Assembly: GCF_901411515.1 (NCBI RefSeq)
Contig: NZ_CABDUX010000002.1
Span: 1,302,001-1,366,000, forward strand
Direction of reading: 5' to 3'
Source: Raoultibacter phocaeensis
Lineage (GTDB): Bacteria; Actinomycetota; Coriobacteriia; Coriobacteriales; Eggerthellaceae
DNA: 64,000 bases
The notes beneath the pieces were generated by a model. That model saw only the letters and a list, made by a program, of their open reading frames with translations. It was not told the DNA's origin and ran no database searches. The first letter of the stretch is position 1. Each line of letters begins with the position of its first letter. Position numbers and translations under genes: made by a program. Of the stretch, positions 43,151 to 52,504 are shown piece after piece.

Positions 43151-44647
43151 TTAATCACCCACCCCATTCAGAAGGTCGTCCATCCGGTCTATCTCGGCGC
43201 GGAAGTCCTCGATCACAGCATCTTCGAGCTGTCGGTACTCCTCGGAGTCGAGCGGCTGATAGGCAGCCAACTTCTCGTACATGTTGTCCGCCTTCACCGG
43301 TTGGTAGCGACGCGCCACCAAACTCGCCTTGTAGGCATCCTCCACCGCTTCGCGGGCAGCCATGTATATATCGAAACGGGACATGCCCGCCGAGTATCGC
43401 ACGAGCGCGGAGCGGTCGATGGAGCGCATCGACGGGTGCTCCGACGCGATATGTATCCACAGATCGGCGCGCTCGGAAGGCGATGGGTCGTCGATGTCGA
43501 CAACCGTGACCGGATCGAGCAGATCATAGAAGAACCCATCGACCTCGCCGTCGCCGCCAGCGCTGGCGAGCACGTACACATCGGGGTTCTCAACTGCGGA
43601 TCGGATGAGGTTGATAGCTTCGCGCGCACCGCGCGAAAGCTGCGCGTACGCGAACATGCCCATATCGTCGGCAGCGGCGTCGGCGATGGGCGAACCCCAC
43701 AGGTCGATGTCTTCGAGCACAAGCACGCCGCCGCCTTCGAACGAGTTTCTCGCAGCATTGAGCTTGGGCTGGTTGTCGGCTTGGGCCATGACGCAAAGCA
43801 CCGGCATGCCCTGAAGGTTCTCCTCCATGTGCATGCGGATGGCAGGCAGGCCGATCTCACCGAGCGTTGCGGACATGAACTGGTTCGCATCCTCGCGCAC
43901 CGGCGCGCGGAACAGATAGGTGTCGATGATGGGCATCTTCTTGAGGCCATGGCGCACGTTGAGCGTCTCCACGAGTTCTTTGAACTGAGGATCGTCCTGC
44001 ATACCCACGCCGAATCCGTTCATCGTGGCCACCGCATCGCGAAATCCGACGATATCGCGGTACGTGAGTCGCTCGATGTACTCGGTGGTTGCAACCTGAT
44101 CGCCCGTCTTCTCGACGGCTTTGCCCTCGTCGGGTTTTTTCTGCAGTTCCTTGACGTCGTCGTGCCCCGAAGGCACCGATGAGGGCGTTTTGCTTTGGCG
44201 GTGCTCGACCTTCATCATGAAAGGCGCAGCCGATAAGCCGAGGAAATCCTGGGAAATCATGTCGGTCATATCCTCGAGGTCCTCGCGCGTGAGCCCGAAT
44301 TCCTCGAGCTTGTCGAGCGCAAGGCGCTGAAGCTGCTCGGCGCTTTGGGCAACCTCTTCAGGAGTCATGTACGGCTCGAGCTTCTCGAAGATGTACTCGG
44401 CCAGCGAACGCTCTTTGAGCTTGCAGGCCAAGCGCCACGCCTGGCGCAGCCCGTCGACGGCGGCGCTGTCGGACAGGTAGGCACCGTGGGACGCCTTTTC
44501 GAAGGCGGCCAGATAGAGGTGCATGCCTAAAACGGCATCGCCTGCCGAACACGCCTGGGCGGCGCGGCGCAGGTACTCTGCCGATGAGTTGTTCGTATCG
44601 TTGTTCTGGCTTGGTGAGCTGTTCGTATCCGCATCGTTTTCAAACAT
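43151..44647 (-). CDS. Protein with TPR-like N-terminus and degenerate AAA-like ATPase domain
   Basis: 498 residues. Residues ~23-130 are helical and TPR-like (EYLRRAAQACSAGDAVLGMHLYLAAFEKA). The later half has an ATPase-like part with a Walker-B-like strand GGGVLVLEDIDLWGSP, followed by MFAYAQLSRGAREAINLI and a lid-like helical region ending in a VVDIDDPSPSERADLWIH sensor-type stretch. No Walker A (GxxxxGK[ST]) is visible, so it is probably a non-hydrolysing AAA+ relative. I do not recognise a named family. The gene order AAA-like, Rrf2, mutY is on one strand. Confidence 0.72.
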   Translation of the reverse strand: MFENDADTNSSPSQNNDTNNSSAEYLRRAAQACSAGDAVLGMHLYLAAFEKASHGAYLSDSAAVDGLRQAWRLACKLKERSLAEYIFEKLEPYMTPEEVAQSAEQLQRLALDKLEEFGLTREDLEDMTDMISQDFLGLSAAPFMMKVEHRQSKTPSSVPSGHDDVKELQKKPDEGKAVEKTGDQVATTEYIERLTYRDIVGFRDAVATMNGFGVGMQDDPQFKELVETLNVRHGLKKMPIIDTYLFRAPVREDANQFMSATLGEIGLPAIRMHMEENLQGMPVLCVMAQADNQPKLNAARNSFEGGGVLVLEDIDLWGSPIADAAADDMGMFAYAQLSRGAREAINLIRSAVENPDVYVLASAGGDGEVDGFFYDLLDPVTVVDIDDPSPSERADLWIHIASEHPSMRSIDRSALVRYSAGMSRFDIYMAAREAVEDAYKASLVARRYQPVKADNMYEKLAAYQPLDSEEYRQLEDAVIEDFRAEIDRMDDLLNGVGD

Positions 44648-44862
44648 GGTCTCTCACCCCTTTTCGCTCGCATCTCTGATTCGTCACAAATGTGTAAGTT
44701 CAGGTATCATTTTAATATGCCGACGGCGTATGCACGTGCTAAAGATCGTAATATGCAGAAAACGTCACACAACCGGGAGGCTATCGCCATCATCCGCATA
44801 CACCATAGCACAGGTGCCCTCGGTAAGCTCCTACGGTTACGGCCGAAGGAAGAAACGCACAA

Positions 44863-45597
44863 TCACGACCAGTCGAGAATCTCCCACCCTTTGCGCCGTG
44901 CCGTACGCGCGAGCGGCTTGTCGGGCGTGACCGCGAAAGCGCGGTCGGCCGCTTCGAGCAGCGTTCGGTCGGAGTGGTGATCGCCGTACGCGCAGGCGAG
45001 CTTCCAGTTGCCCTGCCCGTAGCGCGCATCGGCGTATTCGGTGATCGCGGCGACCTTCTGCGCACCCTCGACCGGCAACCCGTCCACCTCGCAGGTGTAA
45101 TGCCCGTTTTCATCGATCTTCATACGGGTTGAAACCTGCTGGTCGAAGTCATGGCGCTCCATCGCACGCAAGATGATCGGCTCGAACGTCGCCGACACCA
45201 CGACGACCTCGCGCCCCGCAGCCCTGTGGGCGGCCATCGCCTCATCGGCCTGCGCACGGAATTTCCGATCCACCTTCTCGTCGTAGAATGCGCGCATGAA
45301 CGCATCGGCCTTTTCGTGCGGCATGCCGAGAAACGCGCGGAATACGAGCCCGCGCACCCAGCTCTCGTTCTGCGGAAGGCGGAGCTTGTACGCGGCTGCC
45401 CACAAGACGATGCGCAAAACGACGCTGTTCTTGAGCATGCCGCGCTGCTTGAGGTAGCGAACCAGCATGACGGGCGAGTTTCCCGAAATGCTCGTTCCGT
45501 CGAAATCGAACACCGCAAGCTCGACGGGTCCGCTCTCATTCGACGGCTGCACCGAAGCCGATGCAGCCGTCAAGGTATCGTTTTGTCTCTCAGCCAT
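44863..45597 (-). CDS. HAD-IB family phosphatase (SerB-like)
   Basis: About 244 residues from the ATG at 45597. HAD motifs are complete: motif I AVFDFDGTSIS (DFDGT nucleophile), motif II VVVSATFEPI, motif III with Lys in GAQKVAAI, and motif IV ACAYGDHHSDRTLLEAA. The alpha-helical cap (residues ~50-120) fits subfamily IB, which includes phosphoserine phosphatase and CicA-type lysophospholipid phosphatases. Substrate not resolved. It is next to the ABC exporter pair but separated by ~65 nt. Confidence 0.87.
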   Translation of the reverse strand: MAERQNDTLTAASASVQPSNESGPVELAVFDFDGTSISGNSPVMLVRYLKQRGMLKNSVVLRIVLWAAAYKLRLPQNESWVRGLVFRAFLGMPHEKADAFMRAFYDEKVDRKFRAQADEAMAAHRAAGREVVVVSATFEPIILRAMERHDFDQQVSTRMKIDENGHYTCEVDGLPVEGAQKVAAITEYADARYGQGNWKLACAYGDHHSDRTLLEAADRAFAVTPDKPLARTARRKGWEILDWS

Positions 45598-45662
45598 GCC
45601 CACTCTCACAAGATGTGCTCGACTCGTGGGTCGCAAGCAGGCAGCGGCATGCGCCGTGCGGT

Positions 45663-47531
45663 TTACTCTTCCACTTCGTCGATACAGTCAACGAACTGTG
45701 AATTATACAGCTCCGAGTAAAAACCGCCAAGAGCGAGCAATTCTTCATGCGTTCCCTGCTCGACGATATCGCCGCTTTGGATCACGAGGATCAAGTCCGC
45801 GTTTTTGATCGTAGAGAGCCGGTGCGCGATTACAAACGACGTGCGGCCCTTCATGAGGTTGTCCATCGCCTTCTGGATGCGCTCTTCGGTGCGGGTGTCG
45901 ACCGAACTTGTGGCCTCGTCCAAGATGAGCATCCGGCGGTTCGCGAGAAACGCGCGCGCGATTGTCAAGAGTTGGCGCTGGCCTTGGCTTATGTTGCTCG
46001 CATCCTCGTTGATCTCCATATCGTAGCCGCCGGGCTGCGTCTGGATGAAGTGATGCGCGTATGCCGCCTTCGCAGCCGCCTCGACCTCTTCGTCGGTCGC
46101 GTCCAAATCGCCGTAGCGGATGTTCTCGCGGATCGTGCCCTTGAACAGCCACGTATCCTGCAAGACCATACCGAACATCGAGCGCAGATCATCGCGCGAG
46201 AAGTCGCGGATATCGTGACCGCCCACGCGGATGGCGCCCTCGTTGACGTCGTAGAAACGCATGAGAAGCTTCACCATCGTGGTCTTGCCCGCACCGGTCG
46301 GTCCGACGAGCGCCACCGTCTGGCCCTCGGTCACTTTGGCGGAGAAGTCGTTGATGACGATCTTGTCGGGCGTGTAGCCGAACCGGACATGGTCGAACTC
46401 GACGGTGCACTCGACGTCTTCCGACTTCACCTTTACGTCATCGGGTGCCTCTTCAGGCTCTTCGAGGAATTCGAATACGCGCTCGGCTGCGGCAGCCATC
46501 TGCTGGAGCACGTTGGATACCTGGGTGAGTTGCGTGATCGGCTGCGTGAAATTCTTCACGTACTGGATGAACGCCTGGATATCGCCCACCGTGATAATGC
46601 CCTGCACGGCCAAGAAACTGCCGGCAATGGCCACGGCGACGTAACCCAGGTTGCCGACAAACGTCATGATCGGCATCATGAGGCCCGATATGAACTGCGA
46701 TTTCCATGCGGATTCGTACAGCTTCGCGTTCGTCTTGTCGAAGCGCTCGGCCGCAGCGTCCTCTTGGTTGAACGCCTTCACGATGGCGTGGCCCGAGAAC
46801 GTTTCCTCGACTTGGCCGTTGATGGCGCCGAGCGTGCTTTGCTGCGCCTTGAAGTAGCCTTGGCTGCGTTTGACGACTACGGCGATGAGCACGATGGAGA
46901 TAGGCACCATAACCACGGTGATGAGCGTCATGAGCGGATTGATGGAGAGCATCATGATGAACACGCCGATGATGGTCGTGATTGAAGTTATGAGCTGCGT
47001 GACGCCTTGGTTCAGGCTCTGACCGAGCGTATCGACGTCGTTGGTGATGCGCGAAAGCGTATCGCCCACCGAGTTTCGCTCGAAGTAGCCCATGGGCATG
47101 CGGTCGATCTTCTCCGATATGCGCTTGCGCATAAGGTAGCTCGTGCGCTGCGATACCGAGCTCATCATCCAGCCCTGCACAAACGAGCAGAGTGCCGAGA
47201 GCACATAGAGCCCGAGCGTGAACACGAGGATGCGGGCAACCGCGTCGAAATCGATGCCGCCCGTACCCGCGATCTTCGCACCGATGCCGTTAAACAGCTC
47301 GGTCGTGGCGGTTGAGAGGACCTTGGGACCGATGATGTTGAAAATGGTCGAACCGATGGCGAACACGAACACGATGACGAGCGCCACCTTGAAGTTGCCC
47401 ATGAATTTGAGCATTTTCAGAAGCGTGCCCTTAAGATCCTTCGGCTTTTCACCGGGAATCATGGCTCCGGGACCGTGCCCGCCTCCGCCGAATCCGCGAC
47501 GGGGGCCGCGTTTGGTTTCTGCTGCGCTCAT
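45663..47531 (-). CDS. ABC exporter half-transporter (MdlB-like)
   Basis: 622 residues: six-helix exporter membrane domain (residues ~40-330) then an ATPase domain with Walker A LVGPTGAGKTTMVKLL, signature NISQGQRQLLTIARA, Walker B MLILDEATSSVD and the H-loop VIAHRLS. N-terminal Gly/Arg-rich 25 residues. The gene's start overlaps the partner's stop by 4 nt (ATGA). With that partner it makes a heterodimeric multidrug-type or lipid-type exporter. The signature motif has SQ instead of SG, as in many half-transporters of this group. Confidence 0.92.
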   Translation of the reverse strand: MSAAETKRGPRRGFGGGGHGPGAMIPGEKPKDLKGTLLKMLKFMGNFKVALVIVFVFAIGSTIFNIIGPKVLSTATTELFNGIGAKIAGTGGIDFDAVARILVFTLGLYVLSALCSFVQGWMMSSVSQRTSYLMRKRISEKIDRMPMGYFERNSVGDTLSRITNDVDTLGQSLNQGVTQLITSITTIIGVFIMMLSINPLMTLITVVMVPISIVLIAVVVKRSQGYFKAQQSTLGAINGQVEETFSGHAIVKAFNQEDAAAERFDKTNAKLYESAWKSQFISGLMMPIMTFVGNLGYVAVAIAGSFLAVQGIITVGDIQAFIQYVKNFTQPITQLTQVSNVLQQMAAAAERVFEFLEEPEEAPDDVKVKSEDVECTVEFDHVRFGYTPDKIVINDFSAKVTEGQTVALVGPTGAGKTTMVKLLMRFYDVNEGAIRVGGHDIRDFSRDDLRSMFGMVLQDTWLFKGTIRENIRYGDLDATDEEVEAAAKAAYAHHFIQTQPGGYDMEINEDASNISQGQRQLLTIARAFLANRRMLILDEATSSVDTRTEERIQKAMDNLMKGRTSFVIAHRLSTIKNADLILVIQSGDIVEQGTHEELLALGGFYSELYNSQFVDCIDEVEE

Positions 47532-49681
47532 GCTGCATCACCTCCCCCAAGTTCCGCGGCCGAGAGCTGCGAAAGCGCGATCTCCCGATACGGCTCGCAT
47601 GTTTTCATGAGCTCGTCGTGCGTACCCTTGCCGACCACGCGGCCCTCGTCGAGCACGATTATCTGATCGGCGGAGAGCACCGTGGAGATACGCTGGGCCA
47701 CGATGATGACCGTCGCACTCCCAAGCTCGTTCTTGAGCGCTTGGCGCAGCGTCGCGTCGGTCTTGTAGTCGAGCGCCGAGAAGCTGTCGTCGAACAAGAA
47801 CGCGCGGGCGTCGGTGGCAAGCGCGCGGGCGATCGCGAGCCGCTGACGCTGACCGCCCGAAACGTTCGTGCCGCCCTGCGACACTTCGCTTTCGAAGCGG
47901 TCGTCTTTCGCGTCGATGAACTCGGTCGCCTGCGCGATCGAAGCCGCCTGCTCGATACGGTGTTCGGGCATATGCTCGTCGGAGTACGCGATGTTCGATG
48001 CGATGGTGCCCGAGAACAGAAACGCCTTCTGCGGCACGTAGCCGAGCATGCTTCTGAGCTTGTCCTGGGACAGGTCGCGCACATCTATGCCGTCGATGGT
48101 GACCGAGCCGTCCGTCACGTCGTAGAAGCGTTCGATGAGTTTGATGACCGTCGACTTGCCCGAACCGGTCGAGCCGATGATCGCGGTGGTCTTGCCGGGC
48201 TTTGCCGTGAAGTCCACATGCTCGAGCACGCATTCGTTCGAATCGGCGTACTTGAAGCACACGTCGTTGAAGGCGATGGTCGCTCCGCCCGCCGGGCCGA
48301 TCCGATCGTCTGCGGGTGCGCTCGGATCGCAGATGGTCGGCTCGGTTTCGAGCACTTCGTTCACGCGCTGGGCGGCTACATCGGCGCGGGGCAACATGAT
48401 CGAGATCATGCCGATCATCAAAAACGACATGATGATGACCATCGAGTACGTGATGAACGCGATCAGATCGCCTGTCTGGATGGTGCCGGCATCGATGTAG
48501 GAGCCGCCCACCCACACGATGAGCACCGAGATGCCGTTCATGACGAGCATCATCACGGGCATCATGAACGTCATGACACGGTTCGTGAACAGCTGCGTTC
48601 TCATGAGCTTCGTGCTTGCTTTATCGAAGCGCTCCTCTTCGAAGTCTTCGCGATCGAACGCGCGGATGACGGGAAGGCCGGTAAGGATCTCGCGCGAAAC
48701 GAGGTTCACCCGGTCAATGAGCTTCTGCATGATCTTGAACTTGGGCATCGCCACGACCATGAGCACGACCACGAGCACACCGATGATGGCTACGGCGAGC
48801 ACAATGATCCAGCTCATGGCGAGATTCGTCTGCGAAACCATGATGATGCCGCCGATGGCGAGGATCGGCGAGTACAGCACCATGCGCAAAAGCATTACGG
48901 TAACCATCTGTATCTGCTGGATATCGTTGGTGCCCCGCGTGATGAGCGATGCCGCCGAGAAGCTCTGTACCTCGGCATCAGAAAACGAGATAACCTTCTT
49001 GAAAAGCCTCTCGCGCAAACCCCTGCCGATCTTCGCGGCGGTCCGCGACGCGATGAGGCCTATGAGAATGGCGGCGACCATGCCGAGTCCGGCAAGTCCG
49101 AACATGATAGCCCCGATGCGCAAAAGGTAGTTCATCTGCATGGCGCCCATATCGTAGCCGAGTTCTTCGTATTCGCCGATGGCCGCTTGGATGGCCTGCT
49201 GCTTCACCAAAGAATCGCCCGCCTCGCCCATCTTGGCCTTCGCCTCGTCCACCATCTCGAGCAGCTGGTCTTTCGAAACTGCTCCCGAATCGTAGGCAGC
49301 TTTCAGCTGATCGAGATCGAAGTCGGGAATCTGGCCCGCGTAATGGACTGCCACAAGCGGCACAGCCAAGATGGAGTCGAGCTTCTCGATTTCGCTTCTG
49401 CCCGTGTCGTTGAGCTTGTAGGTTCCTTCGTCGGTTTCGGTGTAGGCCGCACGGATGGTCGCCTCGTCGTCGGCGGGCGCGAGCATGCACACCTTCTCGA
49501 ACGTGTCGGCGCGCATCTCGTCGAGCGCGACGTTTTCGACGCCCGACTGCTGGATGCCGACGTCGACGATGTGCGACGTGTAGCGCGGTAGCGAAAGGTC
49601 GGTGAACGCCTGCACGATGAGCAGCATCACCACCAACAAGACCGCGACTTTGGAATCCTTGAGATAACGGATTATGCGCAT
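47528..49681 (-). CDS. ABC exporter half-transporter with large extracytoplasmic insert (MdlA-like)
   Basis: 717 residues from the ATG at 49681 (AGAAGGA 6 nt upstream). After the first helix (VAVLLVVMLLIVQAFTDLSL) a ~120-residue polar insert precedes helix 2 (IGAIMFGLAGLGMVAAILIGL), longer than in typical exporters. The ATPase has Walker A IIGSTGSGKSTVIKLI, signature VSGGQRQRLAIARAL and Walker B AFLFDDSFSALD: the Glu after Walker B is Asp-Ser here, a degenerate site typical of heterodimers. A MarR-type gene directly upstream (83 nt) probably regulates the pair. Confidence 0.92.
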   Translation of the reverse strand: MRIIRYLKDSKVAVLLVVMLLIVQAFTDLSLPRYTSHIVDVGIQQSGVENVALDEMRADTFEKVCMLAPADDEATIRAAYTETDEGTYKLNDTGRSEIEKLDSILAVPLVAVHYAGQIPDFDLDQLKAAYDSGAVSKDQLLEMVDEAKAKMGEAGDSLVKQQAIQAAIGEYEELGYDMGAMQMNYLLRIGAIMFGLAGLGMVAAILIGLIASRTAAKIGRGLRERLFKKVISFSDAEVQSFSAASLITRGTNDIQQIQMVTVMLLRMVLYSPILAIGGIIMVSQTNLAMSWIIVLAVAIIGVLVVVLMVVAMPKFKIMQKLIDRVNLVSREILTGLPVIRAFDREDFEEERFDKASTKLMRTQLFTNRVMTFMMPVMMLVMNGISVLIVWVGGSYIDAGTIQTGDLIAFITYSMVIIMSFLMIGMISIMLPRADVAAQRVNEVLETEPTICDPSAPADDRIGPAGGATIAFNDVCFKYADSNECVLEHVDFTAKPGKTTAIIGSTGSGKSTVIKLIERFYDVTDGSVTIDGIDVRDLSQDKLRSMLGYVPQKAFLFSGTIASNIAYSDEHMPEHRIEQAASIAQATEFIDAKDDRFESEVSQGGTNVSGGQRQRLAIARALATDARAFLFDDSFSALDYKTDATLRQALKNELGSATVIIVAQRISTVLSADQIIVLDEGRVVGKGTHDELMKTCEPYREIALSQLSAAELGGGDAA

Positions 49682-49764
49682 GGGTATCCTTCTTGAATCG
49701 TCGTTAAGCTTTCTGGTCATTTTCGCCCCGAACGGAGTGTCCGCTCGGTATCGTTTCGCCTTTG

Positions 49765-50268
49765 TTATCGCGTTGTTCGCGCGCAGTGATGATGCTCAAG
49801 GCGCTCGATCCTGCCCGACTCCGCCTGCCGCTCGTGGAAATCCAGAACCTTGTGCAACGTGGCGATGAGGTGGTCTATGTCGTCAGCGCCGACGTATTCC
49901 ACCAAGTCGTTCAAGTGCTGCTCGCGCATCGCTTCGGCCTGCCGGGCGAGGCGCTCGCCCTGGTCGGTAAGCTCGAGCGACACGGCACGGAAATCGTCGC
50001 TGACACGGTGGCGCTCGACGTAGCCCTTCTCTTCGAGAAGCTTGAGCGTCTGCGAAAGCGCACTCGGCGTCATGCGCATGCGTTCGGCGAGAAACCGCGG
50101 TTGGACGGTATGCTCACCTTCGAGCTGCGCTGTGTAGATACCGAGTACGACGCGCGATTCCGAAAACGTGAGCCCCTCGGGCGTGACGAACGGGACATAC
50201 GAGTTCTTATGGAACCGCCGCATGATGTCGAGCAGCCCCTGCTTGGTCTCTTTAGGTATATCAGCCAT
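49765..50268 (-). CDS. MarR-family transcriptional regulator
   Basis: 167 residues from the ATG at 50268. The winged helix-turn-helix spans about residues 35-105: FSESRVVLGIYTAQLEG, RFLAERMRMTPSALSQTLKLLEEKGYVERHRVSDDFRAVSLELTDQG. MarR proteins repress drug efflux genes; the adjacent ABC exporter pair is the likely target. The frame stays open 87 codons upstream, but that stretch is Arg/Ala-rich and not family-like, so it is taken as leader. An AACAAT/ATTGTT-rich stretch at 50525-50566 may hold the operator. Confidence 0.88.
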   Translation of the reverse strand: MADIPKETKQGLLDIMRRFHKNSYVPFVTPEGLTFSESRVVLGIYTAQLEGEHTVQPRFLAERMRMTPSALSQTLKLLEEKGYVERHRVSDDFRAVSLELTDQGERLARQAEAMREQHLNDLVEYVGADDIDHLIATLHKVLDFHERQAESGRIERLEHHHCARTTR

Positions 50269-50524
50269 GGCTTCGTTCCCTCTCGTGGCGTCCAAATGCT
50301 CCTGCGGCGAACCCTGCCAGCCCGATGCCGCGCTCGACAGACGTCCTCGAACAGAGGGCGGCCGCGCACGAGCAGACGGCGAACGGGCGCGTTCGAGCCA
50401 AGCCGCAAGACGGGCCGCTCGATGCCGGGCCCGACCGTGCGACCGCGAACGACCCGCATGGTAGCGAGGAGGGGCACGTCGCTTCGTTTCGAACCTGTAT
50501 CTGCAAGCAGGAACAGGAACCCGA

Positions 50525-50862
50525 AACAATTTAGCTTCTAAACAATATCACTCCTTAATTGTTTTGCAACCTCGATACGAAGCCGTAAGAAATCTTTCAT
50601 AGTCCGCACATCGCCGAGCGGGATCTGGCAGGAGCCGAACGGCAGACAAGCGGGTGTAGCGTGGGAGCCAGCAGGAGTCTCGCGGAATCCAGCGAAGCCC
50701 CGAATCACAGATCGTGCCATATGGCACGATTTTGGTCCAACAAGATGCGCTCACTCCCGCCGTATCGTGGGCATGCATGCATCGTGCCTGATCGAAGGTC
50801 CTTACCCTGAGGTCCTTCGATTTATCCTAAGAAAAGATAATGCCAAATGGCACGATTTTGGT
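50525..50862. other. Gene-free stretch with palindromes and repeated motifs between marR and tRNA-Asp
   Basis: No credible gene lies between 50269 and 50953. Seen instead: AAACAAT copies and an inverted ATTGTTT at about 50525-50566 (possible MarR operator); a 20-bp perfect palindrome ATCGTGCCATATGGCACGAT at 50711-50730, followed by TTTTGG; a hairpin with arms ATCGAAGG/CCTTCGAT at 50791-50821; and a second near-copy of GGCACGATTTTGGT at 50849-50862. Confidence 0.65.
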
Positions 50863-50953
50863 TTCGGTCCCCTCGTGCTGCCGAAAAAGTCGAAAATAGG
50901 GTATTGCGCAAGTCTTGGTTGTCCAGTAGAATATCCAACGCTGCTGAAAGCAC

Positions 50954-51030
<77 letters not shown>

Positions 51031-51040
51031 TCTGAAATCA

Positions 51041-51064
51041 AACCTCCCTCTTGGGAGGTTTTTT
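51041..51064 (+). terminator. Intrinsic terminator after tRNA-Asp
   Basis: AACCTCCC and GGGAGGTT (8-bp stem, 4-nt loop; 51041-51060), then a run of T to 51064. Confidence 0.93.
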
Positions 51065-51098
51065 CATGCCCGAACATTCGAAAAACAGGCTTAAAGGC

Positions 51099-52430
51099 TT
51101 ATAGGACAAAACGTGTGCCCTAGCTTTATCAGTCGTAGTCCATCTTATAACCCCCACTCGAATGAAGCTCGTGCCATGCGACAGCAGTTCCCCATTGGGC
51201 GATTGCAGATTCGGTGTCGTTTGATCCTTCAAGCGAGCGATACAGATCGGCTATGGAGCCATCGGTTGGCATCTCTTGCAAGATGGCCGCTGCCGAGGGC
51301 GGGTTTTCGGTATGCATGAGGCACCACCACGACACGGCCTTGATACGTCTGTCGATCTTCATGCCGCGGTGGCATCGAAGCATCGCGCGCAGCTGTGCAT
51401 TCACCCCGCCTTCGATCAGGTTCGTGGTAGCAGGAACGCCGCCTTGCTCGAGCAGGCTCTCATCGATGTAGGTGAACAAGACGTTTGCACGGACAAGCTT
51501 CTCGAGTCCTCTCCGGGCGCGTCTGAGCCTTTCGTGCCTGTACTGCATCCTCCCCTCAACCATGGTCTTCTGCTTGAGATAGCTCTCCCACCGCGAGCAC
51601 CACATGGCAAACTCCGCCGTCCATGCCGCGGCTCCGTCGGCGTCGGCAACGTGCAAAAGACCCTTGGCGACGCCGTAGAGCTCGACTCCCGCCTGAAGCT
51701 TCGGTCTTGTCGTAGTTTGCCGTTTCACCTGGCAAAAGGCATGGAAGGTGCATCGCTGCACGCGGGTATGCGGCCACACCGCACGTCGCGCCTTCTCGAA
51801 TCCGCTTCCCCCGTCGGTCGCTACGACATCGGGCGGAGCGATACGGGCCATGAGGGCCGCCCATGCGCCTGAGTTCTCGCTTCTTGCCGCATGCCATCCG
51901 ATAACGTGGTCTTTCGTGCAGGCGATGAGCACTACGGCATTTCTGCCAAGCCAAATCCCGTCTACGTATACGACGTGGTGGATCTCGTCGCACGCAGGGG
52001 CTATCGGCCATATCTTCCAGAACCTTTCGGCCGCTCTTCTGAAGCTGCGTCCCTGCCCCGGCATCCCGGCTTGGGTCTTTGCAGACAAGAGCCACCCGAG
52101 AAAGGCGTCGAGCTTCTTTGCGCCGCTGTCTATCTTGCGCGTTTTAGTCGCCTTGCAGGACATGCACTGCCACCTCTGGGAGCCGGCAGCGGTCTTGCCA
52201 TGGCGCTTCATATTGCCCCCGCACACAGGACATCTTTGGGAAGTCATCGCCCTATTGAACCAAAAAGCGACCCGAGTGCGGGGCTTAAGTGCTCCGACCT
52301 GCGCTGTCAAGCGGATTCGGGGCACACGTTTCGTCCGACCTCGAAGTTGCGCCGAGACAACTCCACGACCAAAAACAACTCTTGCATCAGCGATTACACG
52401 GTGATTCGGGGCACACGTTTTGTCCTATAA
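51099..52430 (-). mobile_element. Insertion sequence, IS256/IS1249-type
   Basis: 22-bp perfect terminal inverted repeats lie at 51099-51120 and 52409-52430 (outer end TTATAGGAC). The 1.33-kb element carries one transposase gene on the minus strand. It sits 35 nt beyond the tRNA-Asp terminator. I see no clear target-site duplication in the flanking bases. Just inside the right end, an 18-bp block GATTCGGGGCACACGTTT is present twice (52314-52331 and 52403-52420). Confidence 0.88.
51129..52247 (-). CDS. IS256/IS1249-type transposase
   Basis: 372 residues from the ATG at 52247. An N-terminal zinc ribbon (CPVCGGNMKRHGKTAAGSQRW, then CMSC) is followed by a DDE nuclease: Asp in HHVVYVDGIWLG, Asp in VATDGGSGF, and Glu in ATTNLIEGGVNAQLRAMLRCHRGM. 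The zinc ribbon plus Mutator-type core fits the IS1249 branch of IS256. The frame extends 26 codons further upstream inside the element. The protein looks full length, so the element could be active. Confidence 0.9.
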   Translation of the reverse strand: MTSQRCPVCGGNMKRHGKTAAGSQRWQCMSCKATKTRKIDSGAKKLDAFLGWLLSAKTQAGMPGQGRSFRRAAERFWKIWPIAPACDEIHHVVYVDGIWLGRNAVVLIACTKDHVIGWHAARSENSGAWAALMARIAPPDVVATDGGSGFEKARRAVWPHTRVQRCTFHAFCQVKRQTTTRPKLQAGVELYGVAKGLLHVADADGAAAWTAEFAMWCSRWESYLKQKTMVEGRMQYRHERLRRARRGLEKLVRANVLFTYIDESLLEQGGVPATTNLIEGGVNAQLRAMLRCHRGMKIDRRIKAVSWWCLMHTENPPSAAAILQEMPTDGSIADLYRSLEGSNDTESAIAQWGTAVAWHELHSSGGYKMDYD

Positions 52431-52504
52431 CCCGAAAACAAGACGCAGAAGCGACGCGCATCGGCATGAGATGCATAAACCCATGTGCCGTACCGAGCTG
52501 CCGG

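Noticed and set aside
50269-50529. 87-codon N-terminal extension of the MarR regulator
   Set aside because: Arg/Ala/Pro-rich with no MarR residues; the ATG at 50268 starts a normal-length family member.
50715-50862. TGGCACG...TTGG blocks as sigma-54 promoters (also near 38887)
   Set aside because: The -12 GC is missing (TTGG or ATGT instead of TTGC), no sigma-54 activator gene is near, and the blocks are part of palindromes.
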